From contig JADJPR010000001.1 in assembly GCA_016713135.1 (NCBI GenBank), positions 62,001-126,000 of the forward strand: a stretch of DNA of 64,000 bases, written 5' to 3'. This stretch comes from Rhodanobacteraceae bacterium (GTDB lineage Bacteria > Pseudomonadota > Gammaproteobacteria > Xanthomonadales > SZUA-5). Numbering within the stretch: position 1 is the stretch's first letter; each line of letters opens with the position of its first letter. Position numbers and translations under genes: made by a program. Positions 37,970 to 46,582 of this stretch are shown in pieces. Under the pieces are notes generated by a model. The model was not told the origin of the DNA. It saw only the letters and a list, made by a program, of their open reading frames with translations, and searched no databases.

Positions 37970-38008
37970 CTGGTTACACCGGATGCCCGGCGGCTGTGGA
38001 GCTTGCGA

Positions 38009-39733
38009 TCAGCGGAAGTCGTAGGTCCAACCGGCGGCCCAGTTGGAATCGCCGCTGCGGAAGGCGCCGATATAGTCGGTGGGCTCGAAGAAGGCGTCCA
38101 CCGCATACGGGGCTACCAGTTGCACCGCGCCCGGCGCCGGGAACGGGGTGGTGCCGCTGAGCGGGCTGGCGCCAGTGCGGTTGCCGTTGCCGGCAGCGAA
38201 CCAGGCGCTGACCAGGTACGGGTCAGCCGTGTTGTCCTCGAAGTTGGTGGTGTTGCTGAGGTAGATGTCGCGCATGGTGAGGTCGGTGCCGAGCTGGGAC
38301 GGCGTGCCGGCGACGGTGAAGGTGGCGTTGTCGTTGAAGTTCAGGCCTTCGGCATTGAAGTTGGTGACGATGCCCTTGGTGTAACGGCCGCCCGAACCGC
38401 GGCGCAGACGCATGCCTTCGTTGCCCGCGTTGCCGGCGCCGATGATGGTGAAGTTGCTGATCGTCGGGCGCGTGCGCGGGGCGAGGTCGAAGGCGCTCGG
38501 GTGGTTGTCGGACTCGATGCCGTTGGAGTCCGAGCCCACCGTGCCGACCGCCGGGACCTGGCGGATATAGGCGTACTGGATACGGCCCTGGTAGCCGAGG
38601 TCGAAGTCCAGCGCGTCGTCTTCGATGCCGATCAGCACCAGGTTCTTCGCATCGACAGTGCCGCCAAAGAACTCGATGCCGTCGTCGCGGCCGCCGTAGA
38701 TCTGCACGTTCTTGACGATCGTGCCGCTGCCGACGCCGAGCATGGTGATCGCGTTCAGCTCTTCGTTCGGGCGCACTTCCTGGCCGGCATAGCGCACCTG
38801 CACGTATTCCAGGATGCCGCTGGATTCGGTGTTGTTGCTGCCGCCGAACTGCTGGCTGGCGACCGCCTCGAAGGTGCAGGCGCTGCCATCCTGCGAGGCG
38901 TTGCACTGCGCGTTGCCGGCGATCACCAGGCCCGCCCAGGAACCGTTGGTCGGGGTCGGGCCGGTGAAGATGATCGGCGCGAAGGACTGGCCCTGCGCGA
39001 TCAGCTTGCTGCCCGGCTGCACGGCGAGGTAGGAGAGCGAGGCGCCGCTGCCGGTGATCAGGGTGCCGGGTTCGATGGTCAGCGTGCCCGGGCCGGTGTT
39101 GCGGCCTTCACCGACGCGCGTCGGGCCATCGATCAGGTAGGTGGCGGCGTTGGTCAGGCGCACATTGCCGGTGACCGGCGAGTTGATCTTGCAGGTGCGC
39201 TCGGCGCCGGCGACGGCCGTCGTGCCGGTCGGGCATGCGCTGAAAGGCTGGGTGTAGACGCAGGTCTGCGGCACCGCGCCCGGGCGATCCAGGGTATAGG
39301 TGGTGGCCGGCAGCGTGGTGCCCGCGGCGGGGGTGAAGGTGATCCGCAAGTCGGAACAAGAGTTGAAGGTGACTGCGGCGGTGCCGAGCGCGGCATTGCT
39401 CGGCGCGGTGAACGGGCTGCCGAAGCTGCCGCCGGTGAAGCGCAGCACCGGCAGGTTGGTCCACTTGAACTCACCCTCGTTGACCACCGTCTGGGTGGTC
39501 ACCCACAGCGGGTTGTTGTTGGCGTCGTAGGTGAAGATCGTGATGAACAGCACGCCGGTACCCGGGCCGGTCGGGATGTAGTCGACCATCGCGCCGCGAC
39601 CGCTCTCGGCAGCGTTGTACCAGGCGCCTTCGAGCGCGTCGTTGACGAGCAGCGCGGCGTTGGCCTGAGCGCCAATGGCCAGTGCGAGCGCACCAGTGAG
39701 CAGGGAGCCTTTCAGGCGACGGATAGCGGACAT
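38009..39733 (-). CDS. Secreted predicted beta-helix protein, partner of the TonB receptor
   Basis: 574 residues. The signal peptide is MSAIRRLKGSLLTGALALAIGAQANA (cleaved after ANA; the ATG at 39733 has a GAGG RBS). An N-terminal all-beta region (AWYNAAESGRGAMVDYIPTG) is followed by a long stretch of short beta strands rich in Asn/Gly/Asp turns, typical of a right-handed parallel beta-helix (LTIEPGTLITGSGASLSYLA, GIEFFGGTVDAKNLVLIGIE, DDALDFDLGYQGRIQYAYIR). I cannot name its function. It is the last gene of the TonB locus, so a surface or periplasmic ligand-capturing partner is plausible. The terminator at 37946 ends the transcript. Confidence 0.82.
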   Translation of the reverse strand: MSAIRRLKGSLLTGALALAIGAQANAALLVNDALEGAWYNAAESGRGAMVDYIPTGPGTGVLFITIFTYDANNNPLWVTTQTVVNEGEFKWTNLPVLRFTGGSFGSPFTAPSNAALGTAAVTFNSCSDLRITFTPAAGTTLPATTYTLDRPGAVPQTCVYTQPFSACPTGTTAVAGAERTCKINSPVTGNVRLTNAATYLIDGPTRVGEGRNTGPGTLTIEPGTLITGSGASLSYLAVQPGSKLIAQGQSFAPIIFTGPTPTNGSWAGLVIAGNAQCNASQDGSACTFEAVASQQFGGSNNTESSGILEYVQVRYAGQEVRPNEELNAITMLGVGSGTIVKNVQIYGGRDDGIEFFGGTVDAKNLVLIGIEDDALDFDLGYQGRIQYAYIRQVPAVGTVGSDSNGIESDNHPSAFDLAPRTRPTISNFTIIGAGNAGNEGMRLRRGSGGRYTKGIVTNFNAEGLNFNDNATFTVAGTPSQLGTDLTMRDIYLSNTTNFEDNTADPYLVSAWFAAGNGNRTGASPLSGTTPFPAPGAVQLVAPYAVDAFFEPTDYIGAFRSGDSNWAAGWTYDFR

Positions 39734-39830
39734 GACAACCTCGATGCGTGTTGCGGTGGGGAGTCCGCGCATCTTGGGAGCCGGGTGTGACGGTTTCTTG
39801 ACTGTGACAAGAAGGTTCGGTGTCGCGAAG

Positions 39831-39993
39831 CTGGTGCTGGTATGGGTTGGTGGTGTTGGCATGCGGCCCGGCGCGTGCTCGCGAGACTCGGCTCTGACCA
39901 ACACCAACAACCAACACCAATACCGTCGCGAAGCAGGCGGCCCGCCGCGTGCATCACGCTCATTCCAACACCAACAACCAACACCAACACCCG
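39831..39993. repeat. AACACCAAC inverted repeat between receptor and beta-helix genes
   Basis: GCTGGTGCTGGTATGGGTTGG (39829-39849) and GTGGTGTTGG are opposed by CCAACACCAACAACCAACACC (39899-39919), and a further array ACACCAACAACCAACACCAA runs to 39993. It reaches within 5 bp of the receptor stop. Confidence 0.85.
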
Positions 39994-39997
39994 CTTC

Positions 39998-42900
39998 TCA
40001 CCACTTCCACTCGATGGCCAGATTCAGCTCGCGCCCCTTGCGGTATTCGCGGGTGATGCCGTCGCCCTGGGTGAACTCGACGTTGGGATCGAGCAAATTC
40101 TTCGCACGCGCCTTGAGGGTCCAGCCGGCCCACGGCAGCGACTGCTTGTAGACGAAGTCGAGCTGGTCGAAGGGTTCCTCGTAGATGTCCGGCGCGCCAT
40201 TGGTGCCGACATTGCTGATACGCCTGCCCGAGCGGTTGTACACCAGGCTTGCCTCGCGCCCCGATTCCGGGTTGATGTACCCCAGCTGGAGGTTCACCAC
40301 GTAGGGCGACTGGCCCTGCAGCGGGCGCTCGCGGGTGGTCTGGATGCTGGCCGCGCTGCCGAGCTCGATGGTTGAGTCGATATAGGCGTAGTTGCCGGAG
40401 ACGTACCAGTTGTCCCACTGGAAATCCGGCAGCCACTGCGGGTTGGCCCAGCCGACCTCGTTGAGCGCGCCCAGGGTCTTGTAGACGTCGAACTCGACGC
40501 CGCGCAGCTCGGCGCTCTCGACGTTCACATAGGTCAGCAGCTCGCCGGTGCCGGGCACCAGCACGCGTTCGATCGGCTGGTCGAACTGCTTGGCGAACAG
40601 GCTCGCGGTGAAGCTGTCCGAATCGCTGAAGTAGTACTCCCAGCGGAAGTCGTAATTCTTGATCGCGGTGGCCACCAGATCCGGGTTGCCGATGGTCTCG
40701 GTGTCGAGCAGCGGGTCGGTGAACGGCGCCGCGGACAGCTCGCGGAAATCCGGGCGCGACAGGGTCTCGCTGTAGCCCAGGCGGAACTGGTCCTTGTCGC
40801 TGCGGATCCAGGTGATGCTGGCCGAAGGCAGGAGGTCGGTGTCCTCGATGCGTGCCTCGGTGATCTCGGCGCCCGGCTGGGTGGGATCCCCGTTGGCGAC
40901 GAGCTGGAAGTTGTCCTCCTGGCGCGCGCCCAGGGTCAAGCGCCAGTCCTCGCGCCAGACCACGTCGACACTGGCGTAGAGCGCGTCGAGCGACTGTTCG
41001 GCGACGTAGAAATCGGTGTCGCGGCCGGTCTGGTCGAACTGGAATCCCGTCGGACCGATGTTCGCGGCACTGAAGATCTGGTTCGGCGGCAGGATCAGCA
41101 CGGCCTGGTCGCGCGAGCGCGGGCCGACAGCGCGGTAGACGAAGCGCAGGATGCCGGACTCGCGGTCGCGCTTGAGCTGCGAGGCACCCGCGCTCAGGGT
41201 CAGCGAACTGTCGTCGCCGAAATGCCACGGCCACTTGAGGTTCAGCGCGTACTCGTCGGCGTTGTCGGTCAGCGTGCTGTAGTCGCTGCTGTTGCTGTCG
41301 GCGCGGCTGGAGAACAGGTAGTCGCCCGAGTTGTTGTCCTGGTCGTAGCGGTACTGGCGGTTGGCCGGCGAATCGCGCCCGGCGCGCGCATGCGTCCATT
41401 GCCAGTCCAAGGTCAGGTTCGAGGCAGCCGGGAAGATGTGCTCGCCGCTGAACTGCTGGGTGGTCAGCTCGTTCTCGATCCACTCGTTCTGGTAGAAGCG
41501 CGAACGGTCGCCGGGATCCTCGGTGTAACCCTCGGAAAAGCGCGCCTCGTCGACGCTCTGGCGCACCAGCACGGTGGTCGACTTGAGTTTGTGGTTCTCG
41601 CCGAACTCGACGCCGGCATTGAAGAAACCAGACAGCTCGATGTTCTGCTCGCTGCGCAAACGATCCAGCTCGGCGCCGAGCACCAGCGTGTCTGTGCCCT
41701 CGACACGGAAGGTGCGGCGGGTCTCCTCGCTGGTGTCCCAGGCGTTCTGGTAGCGCAGCGAGGACAGGAATCCCACGCGCGCGCCGCCGATCTCCCAGAC
41801 GTTGCCGAGCGAGGCGCTCAGGCCCGCGCCCGGCGGCAGGGACTCGCTTTTCTGGTCGAAGCCGAGCTGCGCGTACTGCTCGCCGAAGGCCTCGTACTCC
41901 GCCGGCGTGACGCCGCCCGGGTTGAAAGTGGTGCGCGGGCGCAGGCGGCCATCCAGCGCGATGCGGTCGCTGATCGCACCCGGCAGCTCGCGGCCGTGGT
42001 CGAAGCCGGTCCAGTCCTGCTCATCGCCGCGGTAGGTCAGGCCTTCGGAACCGGTGGTACCGTCGAGGTGGATCCCGGTGAGCTGCACCTTGGCGACGAA
42101 TCCTTCCGGCACGCCGCGGGTGCGCAACTGGATGGTGCCGCCGCCGAACTCGCCGGGCATGTCGGCGGTGTAGGTCTTCTGGATCACGATGCCCTGCAGG
42201 ATCTCGGTGGGGAAGAGATCCAGCGGCACCACGCGGCGGGTGGGATCCGGCGAGGGAATCTGCGCGTTGTTGAGCAGAGTCGAGGAGTAGCGCTCGCCGA
42301 GGCCGCGCACGTAGACGAACTTGCCATCGACCAGGGTCAGGCCGGTCACGCGGCGCAGCGCGCCGGCGGCATCCGAATCGCCGCTGCGGGAGATCTGTTC
42401 CGCGCCGATGATGTCGGACACGGCACTCGAAGTGCGCTTTTCCTCGACGAAGGCCGCCAGCGAGCCTTCGACATAGGGCTCCACGACCACGAAATCCGGC
42501 AGTTCCAGTCCTGCCGGCGTCAGCTCGATGTCACGTTTCGCCTTGCCCTTGGCCGGGATCTCGACCGCATCCAGGGTTTGCGAGGCAAAGCTCGGCGCGA
42601 GCACCGACACCGAGTAGCTGCCGCCCGGAACCTCGGCGCGGTAGCGGCCCTGCGCATCGGTGATGAGGTCGATCGGCGTGCCGGCGATGTACACCCGCGC
42701 GCCGGCGATCGGCTGGCCGTTCTCGGCATTGACGATCACACCTTCGAGCACGCCCGGATCGGCCACGGCGATCTGCTCGGTCAGCGCGCCGCTGGCCGCT
42801 GCCGAGCTTTCCACGCTGACATTCGCCTGGCCGTCAGCATCGAAGCTGACGATCAGTTCCGCGATCTCGCCGGCGCTGGTCTTGAGCGGCAGCGTGCGCA

Positions 42901-43141
42901 GCAACTTGCCGCCGCGCAGGATTTCGAGCCGGTGCTCGCCGGCGTCAAGCTCCAGGCGCAGCGCGCCGTACTCGTTGGGCGATTGCTCCACGCCGTCGAC
43001 CCGGATGCGCCAGTCGGCGGTGGGGCCGCTCGCGGCGTCGAAGCCATAGACATCGACACTCGCGCGCTGCTGCGCCTGTGCGGCGAGCGCGGTGGTCAGC
43101 AGCAGGGCGAGCAGGGTGCAGCGAGGGGGTCGGCAGGTCAT
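39998..43141 (-). CDS. TonB-dependent outer-membrane receptor with CarboxypepD_reg-like N-terminus
   Basis: 1047 residues. Signal peptide (CTLLALLLTTALAAQAQ), a beta-rich N-terminal segment, and a carboxypeptidase-regulatory-like domain (about 140-230; LEGVIVNAENGQPIAGARVYI). The plug follows (AVSDIIGAEQISRSGDSDAA, VYVRGLGERYSSTLLNNAQI, VPLDLFPTEILQGIVIQK, PGEFGGGTIQLRTRG), then a 22-strand barrel ending in aromatic residues (LNLAIEWKW). The layout resembles receptors for large or polymeric ligands served by TonB2-like systems. The start at 43141 precedes the signal peptide directly. It lies downstream of tonB and the TPR gene. The ligand is unknown. Confidence 0.92.
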   Translation of the reverse strand: MTCRPPRCTLLALLLTTALAAQAQQRASVDVYGFDAASGPTADWRIRVDGVEQSPNEYGALRLELDAGEHRLEILRGGKLLRTLPLKTSAGEIAELIVSFDADGQANVSVESSAAASGALTEQIAVADPGVLEGVIVNAENGQPIAGARVYIAGTPIDLITDAQGRYRAEVPGGSYSVSVLAPSFASQTLDAVEIPAKGKAKRDIELTPAGLELPDFVVVEPYVEGSLAAFVEEKRTSSAVSDIIGAEQISRSGDSDAAGALRRVTGLTLVDGKFVYVRGLGERYSSTLLNNAQIPSPDPTRRVVPLDLFPTEILQGIVIQKTYTADMPGEFGGGTIQLRTRGVPEGFVAKVQLTGIHLDGTTGSEGLTYRGDEQDWTGFDHGRELPGAISDRIALDGRLRPRTTFNPGGVTPAEYEAFGEQYAQLGFDQKSESLPPGAGLSASLGNVWEIGGARVGFLSSLRYQNAWDTSEETRRTFRVEGTDTLVLGAELDRLRSEQNIELSGFFNAGVEFGENHKLKSTTVLVRQSVDEARFSEGYTEDPGDRSRFYQNEWIENELTTQQFSGEHIFPAASNLTLDWQWTHARAGRDSPANRQYRYDQDNNSGDYLFSSRADSNSSDYSTLTDNADEYALNLKWPWHFGDDSSLTLSAGASQLKRDRESGILRFVYRAVGPRSRDQAVLILPPNQIFSAANIGPTGFQFDQTGRDTDFYVAEQSLDALYASVDVVWREDWRLTLGARQEDNFQLVANGDPTQPGAEITEARIEDTDLLPSASITWIRSDKDQFRLGYSETLSRPDFRELSAAPFTDPLLDTETIGNPDLVATAIKNYDFRWEYYFSDSDSFTASLFAKQFDQPIERVLVPGTGELLTYVNVESAELRGVEFDVYKTLGALNEVGWANPQWLPDFQWDNWYVSGNYAYIDSTIELGSAASIQTTRERPLQGQSPYVVNLQLGYINPESGREASLVYNRSGRRISNVGTNGAPDIYEEPFDQLDFVYKQSLPWAGWTLKARAKNLLDPNVEFTQGDGITREYRKGRELNLAIEWKW

Positions 43142-43151
43142 GGGGCTGGGG

Positions 43152-43307
43152 GCGTAGAAGCGGGGCAAGGGGCAGGGGGCAGGGGACCAAGCTCGTCGCC
43201 ACCGTCAGGCATCAAGCGCGTCGGGGCACTGCAGACTCCGGATTCGACTTTGCGAGGGCGGAGCGGGCGGCAGTCCCCCTGCCCCCTGCCCCTTGCCCCG
43301 CTTTTCA
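43152..43307. repeat. GGGGCAG inverted repeat
   Basis: AAGCGGGGCAAGGGGCAGGGG (about 43158-43178) is mirrored by CCCCTGCCCCTTGCCCCGCTT (about 43285-43305), with a 95-bp spacer. The same family forms the ACP linkers of pfaA. Confidence 0.88.
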
Positions 43308-43340
43308 TGCCACTACTCCGAGGCCCCTTTCCGCTGCTTC

Positions 43341-44534
43341 TCACGAGCACCGCCAGCGTTCGTCCGCGCAGTCCTGCATCGACTGGCGCAGCTCGGTCGC
43401 CTTGCGGAACAACTCGGGTTTGGTCAGCTTCGCGAGGTGGCCTTCGGCGGCGGCGAAATCGCCTTCCTTGAACAGCGCATAAGCCAGCGCGTAGCGCACA
43501 TCCTCGTCGTCCAGCAGCCGCGTGCGCGTGAGCGCAGCCTGCATGCCGGCGACTTCCGCGGTGCGTCCCAGCTCGATCAGGATGCCGAGGCGTTGTTTCA
43601 GCTTGACTGGCTGGTCGGCGATCTCGGCGTTGACCGCCAGCGCGCGGGCGTAAAGCTTGGCGCGGCGGAACAACTCGGCTGCCTCTGGCTTCAGCGCCGG
43701 ATTGGCCAGCGAGGCTCGGTACATCAGCTCGCCCGCGGCGAGCGGCTGGCCCTTGTCGAGATAAGTGGCGGCAAGCGCCTTGACCACGTTCTCGCTGGCC
43801 GGGAACTTGAGCCGTGCGGATTCGAGGAAGGCGAGCGCGGCGTCGAACTGCCGCGCGCGCTTGAGCGCGGTGCCGATCGCCACGTAATCCTCTTCCTTGC
43901 CCTCGGCCAGCGCCAGGTAACGCTGCCCGCGCGCGGCGGCCTCCTGGTATAGCCCGAGTTCCATCAGGAAGAACACTTCGCGGCGCAGGAACTGGGTGTT
44001 CGTCGGAAACCGCCGGGCGCCATCGGCCAGCACGGCGAAGGCCCGCGAGCGGTCCTTGAGCAGCCAGTGGGCCTGGGCGCGCATCAGGAACACCGGCGGC
44101 AGCGTGTCGAAGGCGGCGCCAGCGCGGTCCAGGGTCTTGAGCACGTCGGCATAGCGCTCCAGCCCGAACTGCGCCTGCGCCAGGTAGAGGTAAATGGTCG
44201 GTTCGGCCTGGCCCGCGGCGATCGCCGCATCGAAGGCCCTGACCGCCGCCTCCGGCTGCTGCCGGTTCAGCGCGATCAGCCCGCCGAGCGTGTGGTACTT
44301 GACCGCATCCAGTTCAGGGTCCGCGGCATCGACCTTGGCGTACTCCACCGCGGCCTTGTCGTAGAGCCCGTCGGAGGCGAGCACGGCGGCGAGTTCGAGG
44401 AAGTCGGGGGCGTCGTCGGATGCGAAGGTGGGGGTGGCGAGCAGCAGTGAAAAGTGAAAAGTGAAAAGTGAAACGAGAGCCACGAAATTGCGCGGGGCCG
44501 CTTTCCCTTTCACTTTTGACCTTTCACTTTTCAC
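43341..44534 (-). CDS. Periplasmic TPR protein of the TonB locus; signal peptide encoded by a repeat
   Basis: 397 residues, with TPR-like helical hairpins through most of the length (DDAPDFLELAAVLASDGLYD, TIYLYLAQAQFGLERYADVL, PPVFLMRAQAHWLLKDRSRA, ENVVKALAATYLDKGQPLAA). TPR proteins follow tonB in Vibrio/Shewanella TonB2-like operons and interact with the complex. The start is GTG at 44534, with GAGG 8 nt upstream. An ATG at 44542 is out of frame and stops after three codons (MKR). The N-terminus, KSERSKVKGKAAPRNFVALVSLFTFHFSLLLATPTFA, is a usable signal peptide, but residues up to HFS are translated from the AGTGAAA palindrome (44453-44540). So a repeat insertion may have replaced the original N-terminus. 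Confidence 0.85.
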   Translation of the reverse strand: MKSERSKVKGKAAPRNFVALVSLFTFHFSLLLATPTFASDDAPDFLELAAVLASDGLYDKAAVEYAKVDAADPELDAVKYHTLGGLIALNRQQPEAAVRAFDAAIAAGQAEPTIYLYLAQAQFGLERYADVLKTLDRAGAAFDTLPPVFLMRAQAHWLLKDRSRAFAVLADGARRFPTNTQFLRREVFFLMELGLYQEAAARGQRYLALAEGKEEDYVAIGTALKRARQFDAALAFLESARLKFPASENVVKALAATYLDKGQPLAAGELMYRASLANPALKPEAAELFRRAKLYARALAVNAEIADQPVKLKQRLGILIELGRTAEVAGMQAALTRTRLLDDEDVRYALAYALFKEGDFAAAEGHLAKLTKPELFRKATELRQSMQDCADERWRCS

Positions 44535-44540
44535 CGTTTC
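44453..44540. repeat. AGTGAAA inverted repeat overlapping the start of the TPR gene
   Basis: GAAAAGTGAAAAGTGAAACG (about 44454-44473) is mirrored by CTTTCACTTTTGACCTTTCA and CTTTTCACC to 44535. It covers the GTG start codon and the first about 27 codons of the TPR gene. Confidence 0.85.
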
Positions 44541-44544
44541 ATCC

Positions 44545-45183
44545 TCAACTCAAGTCAAACCTCACCCGCTGCGTCGCCCACACCCGCACCGCCTGGCCCT
44601 GGTACTGCGCGGGCTCGAACTTCCAGGTCTTCACGCCGGCTTCCGCGGCGGCTTCGAACACCCCGGCGGGCGCGGCTTCCAGCACCTTGACGCGCTCGAC
44701 CTGGCCGGTGGGGCTGATCAGCACCGAGAGCAGCACATAGCCTTCCACGCCCTGCGCCTTGGCGCGCAGCGGGTAGGGAATGGCGGTCTGCAACATCGGC
44801 TTGGGCGGCACGTCGACCGAGGAATCGGTCATGACCACGTCCTTGTTGTCGCCGAGCAGGTTGCCGCCAAGCGCAGACAGGTCCTCGGTCTCGTACTGCG
44901 GCAGGCCGAAATCGAGGCCCGCGAGCGCCGAGCCCAGGCCCGCGCTCGGCGGCGCCGGTGCGCGTCGCTGCGGGCGCTTGGGCGGCTCGCGCTTTTCCAC
45001 CTGGCGCGTCGGCTTGGGCTTCTCGCGCTTCTCGGCCGCAATCTGCGCGATCGCCGTGCCGCTTTCCTGCGAGGCCATCACCGCCTTGCGGTTCATCCAG
45101 ATGATCGAGCCGCCGACCAGCAGCAGACCAAGCGCGGCGCTGGCCAGGCCGGTGGCGAGGCGGCGGGTGCGGGAGGGGATCAT
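44545..45183 (-). CDS. tonB: TonB energy transducer
   Basis: 212 residues. One N-terminal membrane anchor (RLATGLASAALGLLLVGGSIIW) is followed by a Lys/Pro-rich periplasmic stretch (EKREKPKPTRQVEKREPPKRPQRRAP, about 58-84) that spans the periplasm. The C-terminal TonB domain has IPYPLRAKAQGVEGYVLLS, LISPTGQVERVKVLEAAP and VKTWKFEPAQYQGQAVRVWA. It couples ExbB/ExbD proton flow to the outer-membrane receptor encoded downstream. The ATG at 45183 is the only Met ahead of the anchor; upstream frame is GGGCACGAG repeat. Confidence 0.94.
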   Translation of the reverse strand: MIPSRTRRLATGLASAALGLLLVGGSIIWMNRKAVMASQESGTAIAQIAAEKREKPKPTRQVEKREPPKRPQRRAPAPPSAGLGSALAGLDFGLPQYETEDLSALGGNLLGDNKDVVMTDSSVDVPPKPMLQTAIPYPLRAKAQGVEGYVLLSVLISPTGQVERVKVLEAAPAGVFEAAAEAGVKTWKFEPAQYQGQAVRVWATQRVRFDLS

Positions 45184-45215
45184 GGCGCTGCTACGCCGGT
45201 GGGCCCGTCGGACGG

Positions 45216-45324
45216 GAGTCGAGGGCACGAGGGCACGAGCGCACGAGGGCACGCAGAAGCAGGCCCGAAGCGAGGTCTTGCTCTTGCGTGGCCTCGTGCC
45301 CTCGTGCCCTCCTGCCCTCCAGCG
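45216..45324. repeat. GGGCACGAG inverted repeat between exbD and tonB
   Basis: GAGGGCACGAGGGCACGAGCG (about 45221-45241) with further copies is mirrored by CGTGCCCTCGTGCCCTCC (about 45295-45312). It separates exbD from tonB by 175 bp although they belong to one functional set. Confidence 0.88.
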
Positions 45325-45358
45325 CTGTCCGCGCCCATTCGCAACGCCTCGGCGATCA

Positions 45359-45775
45359 TCACCCCTCTCCCGCCTCGACACTGGTCGCCACGCCGATGTC
45401 CTCGGCGCCGGCCAGGCGCGCCTGGTCGACGACTTCGACCAGGCGGCCGGAGGGCACCACTTCGTCGGTGACCACCAGCACGCTCTTGGCGGTCATGCCC
45501 TTGATCTGGTCGCGGATGCGGCTTTGCAGGGTCCAGATCTGCACCGGTTCGCCATCGACATAGGTCTGGCCCTGCTTGTCGATGTAGACGCGCACGGCCT
45601 TGGTCGACGCGACCTGGGTGGCGGTGGCGCCGGGGCGGTCGATGTCGACCTTCATGTCCTTGACGAAGGTGGTGCTGACCATGAAGAAGATCAGCAGGAT
45701 GAAGGTCATGTCGATCATCGGCGTCAGGTCGACACCGCCCTCGGCGGGCTTTTCGGCGCGGCGGCGGAAGCTCAT
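45359..45775 (-). CDS. exbD: ExbD-type biopolymer transport protein
   Basis: 138 residues. The single membrane helix carries the proton-relay Asp in VDLTPMIDMTFILLIFFMVS, followed by a periplasmic domain (KAVRVYIDKQGQTYVDGEPV, GRLVEVVDQARLAGAEDIGV). It works with ExbB as the proton channel that energises TonB. Its ATG overlaps the exbB stop by four bases (ATGA, 45772-45775). Length is normal for ExbD2-like proteins. Confidence 0.94.
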   Translation of the reverse strand: MSFRRRAEKPAEGGVDLTPMIDMTFILLIFFMVSTTFVKDMKVDIDRPGATATQVASTKAVRVYIDKQGQTYVDGEPVQIWTLQSRIRDQIKGMTAKSVLVVTDEVVPSGRLVEVVDQARLAGAEDIGVATSVEAGEG

Positions 45776-46407
45776 GCGTGGATCTCCGGGCGCTCGTGCG
45801 CCAGCGAGCAGAGGATGTCCTTGATCTGCGCGAGGTCGTGCTGGATCTGGTGCTGGCGACGGTCGAGCAGGCTTTTCAGGATGTAGCCCGGCACCGCGAC
45901 GACCAGGCCCATCTGGGTGGTGAACAGGGCGATGGCGATGCCGCCGGCGATGCCACCGGTCTGGCTGAACAGGGTCATGTCGCCGAGCGAATTGAAGGTC
46001 TCGATCATCCCGGTGACGGTGCCGAGCAGGCCGAGCAGCGGCGCCACCGTGACCACGGTCGACACCGTCGTCGCGTAGCGCTTGATCTCGCTCTCGTAGA
46101 CCAGGTACGCCTCGTCGAGGCGCTCGCGCAGGTACGGCCGGCGCTCCTGCCACAGTGCGATTCCGGTGGCGACGGCGCTGTCGACGATGCCGCGCGCGCT
46201 GCGTTCCTTGCCGCGCAGCGCGTTGTTGATCAGCACGCGCACGCTCTTGGCGGTGCCGCGCTTGAGCGTGCTCCAGCGCCAGCCGATCGCGAACCACAGC
46301 ACCAGCACGCACAACAGCAGCGGCGGCATCACGTAGCCGCCGTCGCCCAGGTACTCGCCGACCGCGCCGATGGCGCTGCCGACGTCGTTGACGCGGTCAC
46401 CGATCAT
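45772..46407 (-). CDS. exbB: ExbB-type proton channel subunit
   Basis: 211 residues. Three membrane helices: an N-terminal YVMPPLLLCVLVLWFAIGW, then the MotA/TolQ/ExbB core with VVTVAPLLGLLGTVTGMIET and IAGGIAIALFTTQMGLVVAV. The short form resembles ExbB2 of Vibrio TonB2 systems, which pairs with a TtpC-like protein, as here. The start ATG at 46407 is taken because upstream frame enters the GGGCACGAG repeat. It overlaps exbD by four bases. Confidence 0.93.
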   Translation of the reverse strand: MIGDRVNDVGSAIGAVGEYLGDGGYVMPPLLLCVLVLWFAIGWRWSTLKRGTAKSVRVLINNALRGKERSARGIVDSAVATGIALWQERRPYLRERLDEAYLVYESEIKRYATTVSTVVTVAPLLGLLGTVTGMIETFNSLGDMTLFSQTGGIAGGIAIALFTTQMGLVVAVPGYILKSLLDRRQHQIQHDLAQIKDILCSLAHERPEIHA

Positions 46408-46431
46408 CGGAGGACCCCTGGGGGTGGAACC

Positions 46432-46537
46432 TGGAGGGCACGAGGGCACGAGGGCACGCAACAGCGAGAGCAAGAGCAAGAGCTCGCTCCGGGCTCGCTT
46501 CGCGTGCCCTCGTGCCCTCGTGCCTCGTGCCCTCCGG
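46432..46537. repeat. GGGCACGAG inverted repeat between the TtpC-like and exbB genes
   Basis: GGAGGGCACGAGGGCACGAGG (about 46433-46453) is mirrored by CGTGCCCTCGTGCCCTCGTGC (about 46502-46522) and TCGTGCCCTCC to 46535. A second copy of the family inside one TonB gene set. Confidence 0.9.
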
Positions 46538-46582
46538 CAGAGCACCCGGCAGCCGCGTCGCGTCGCTGCTCGCATACCCGCC

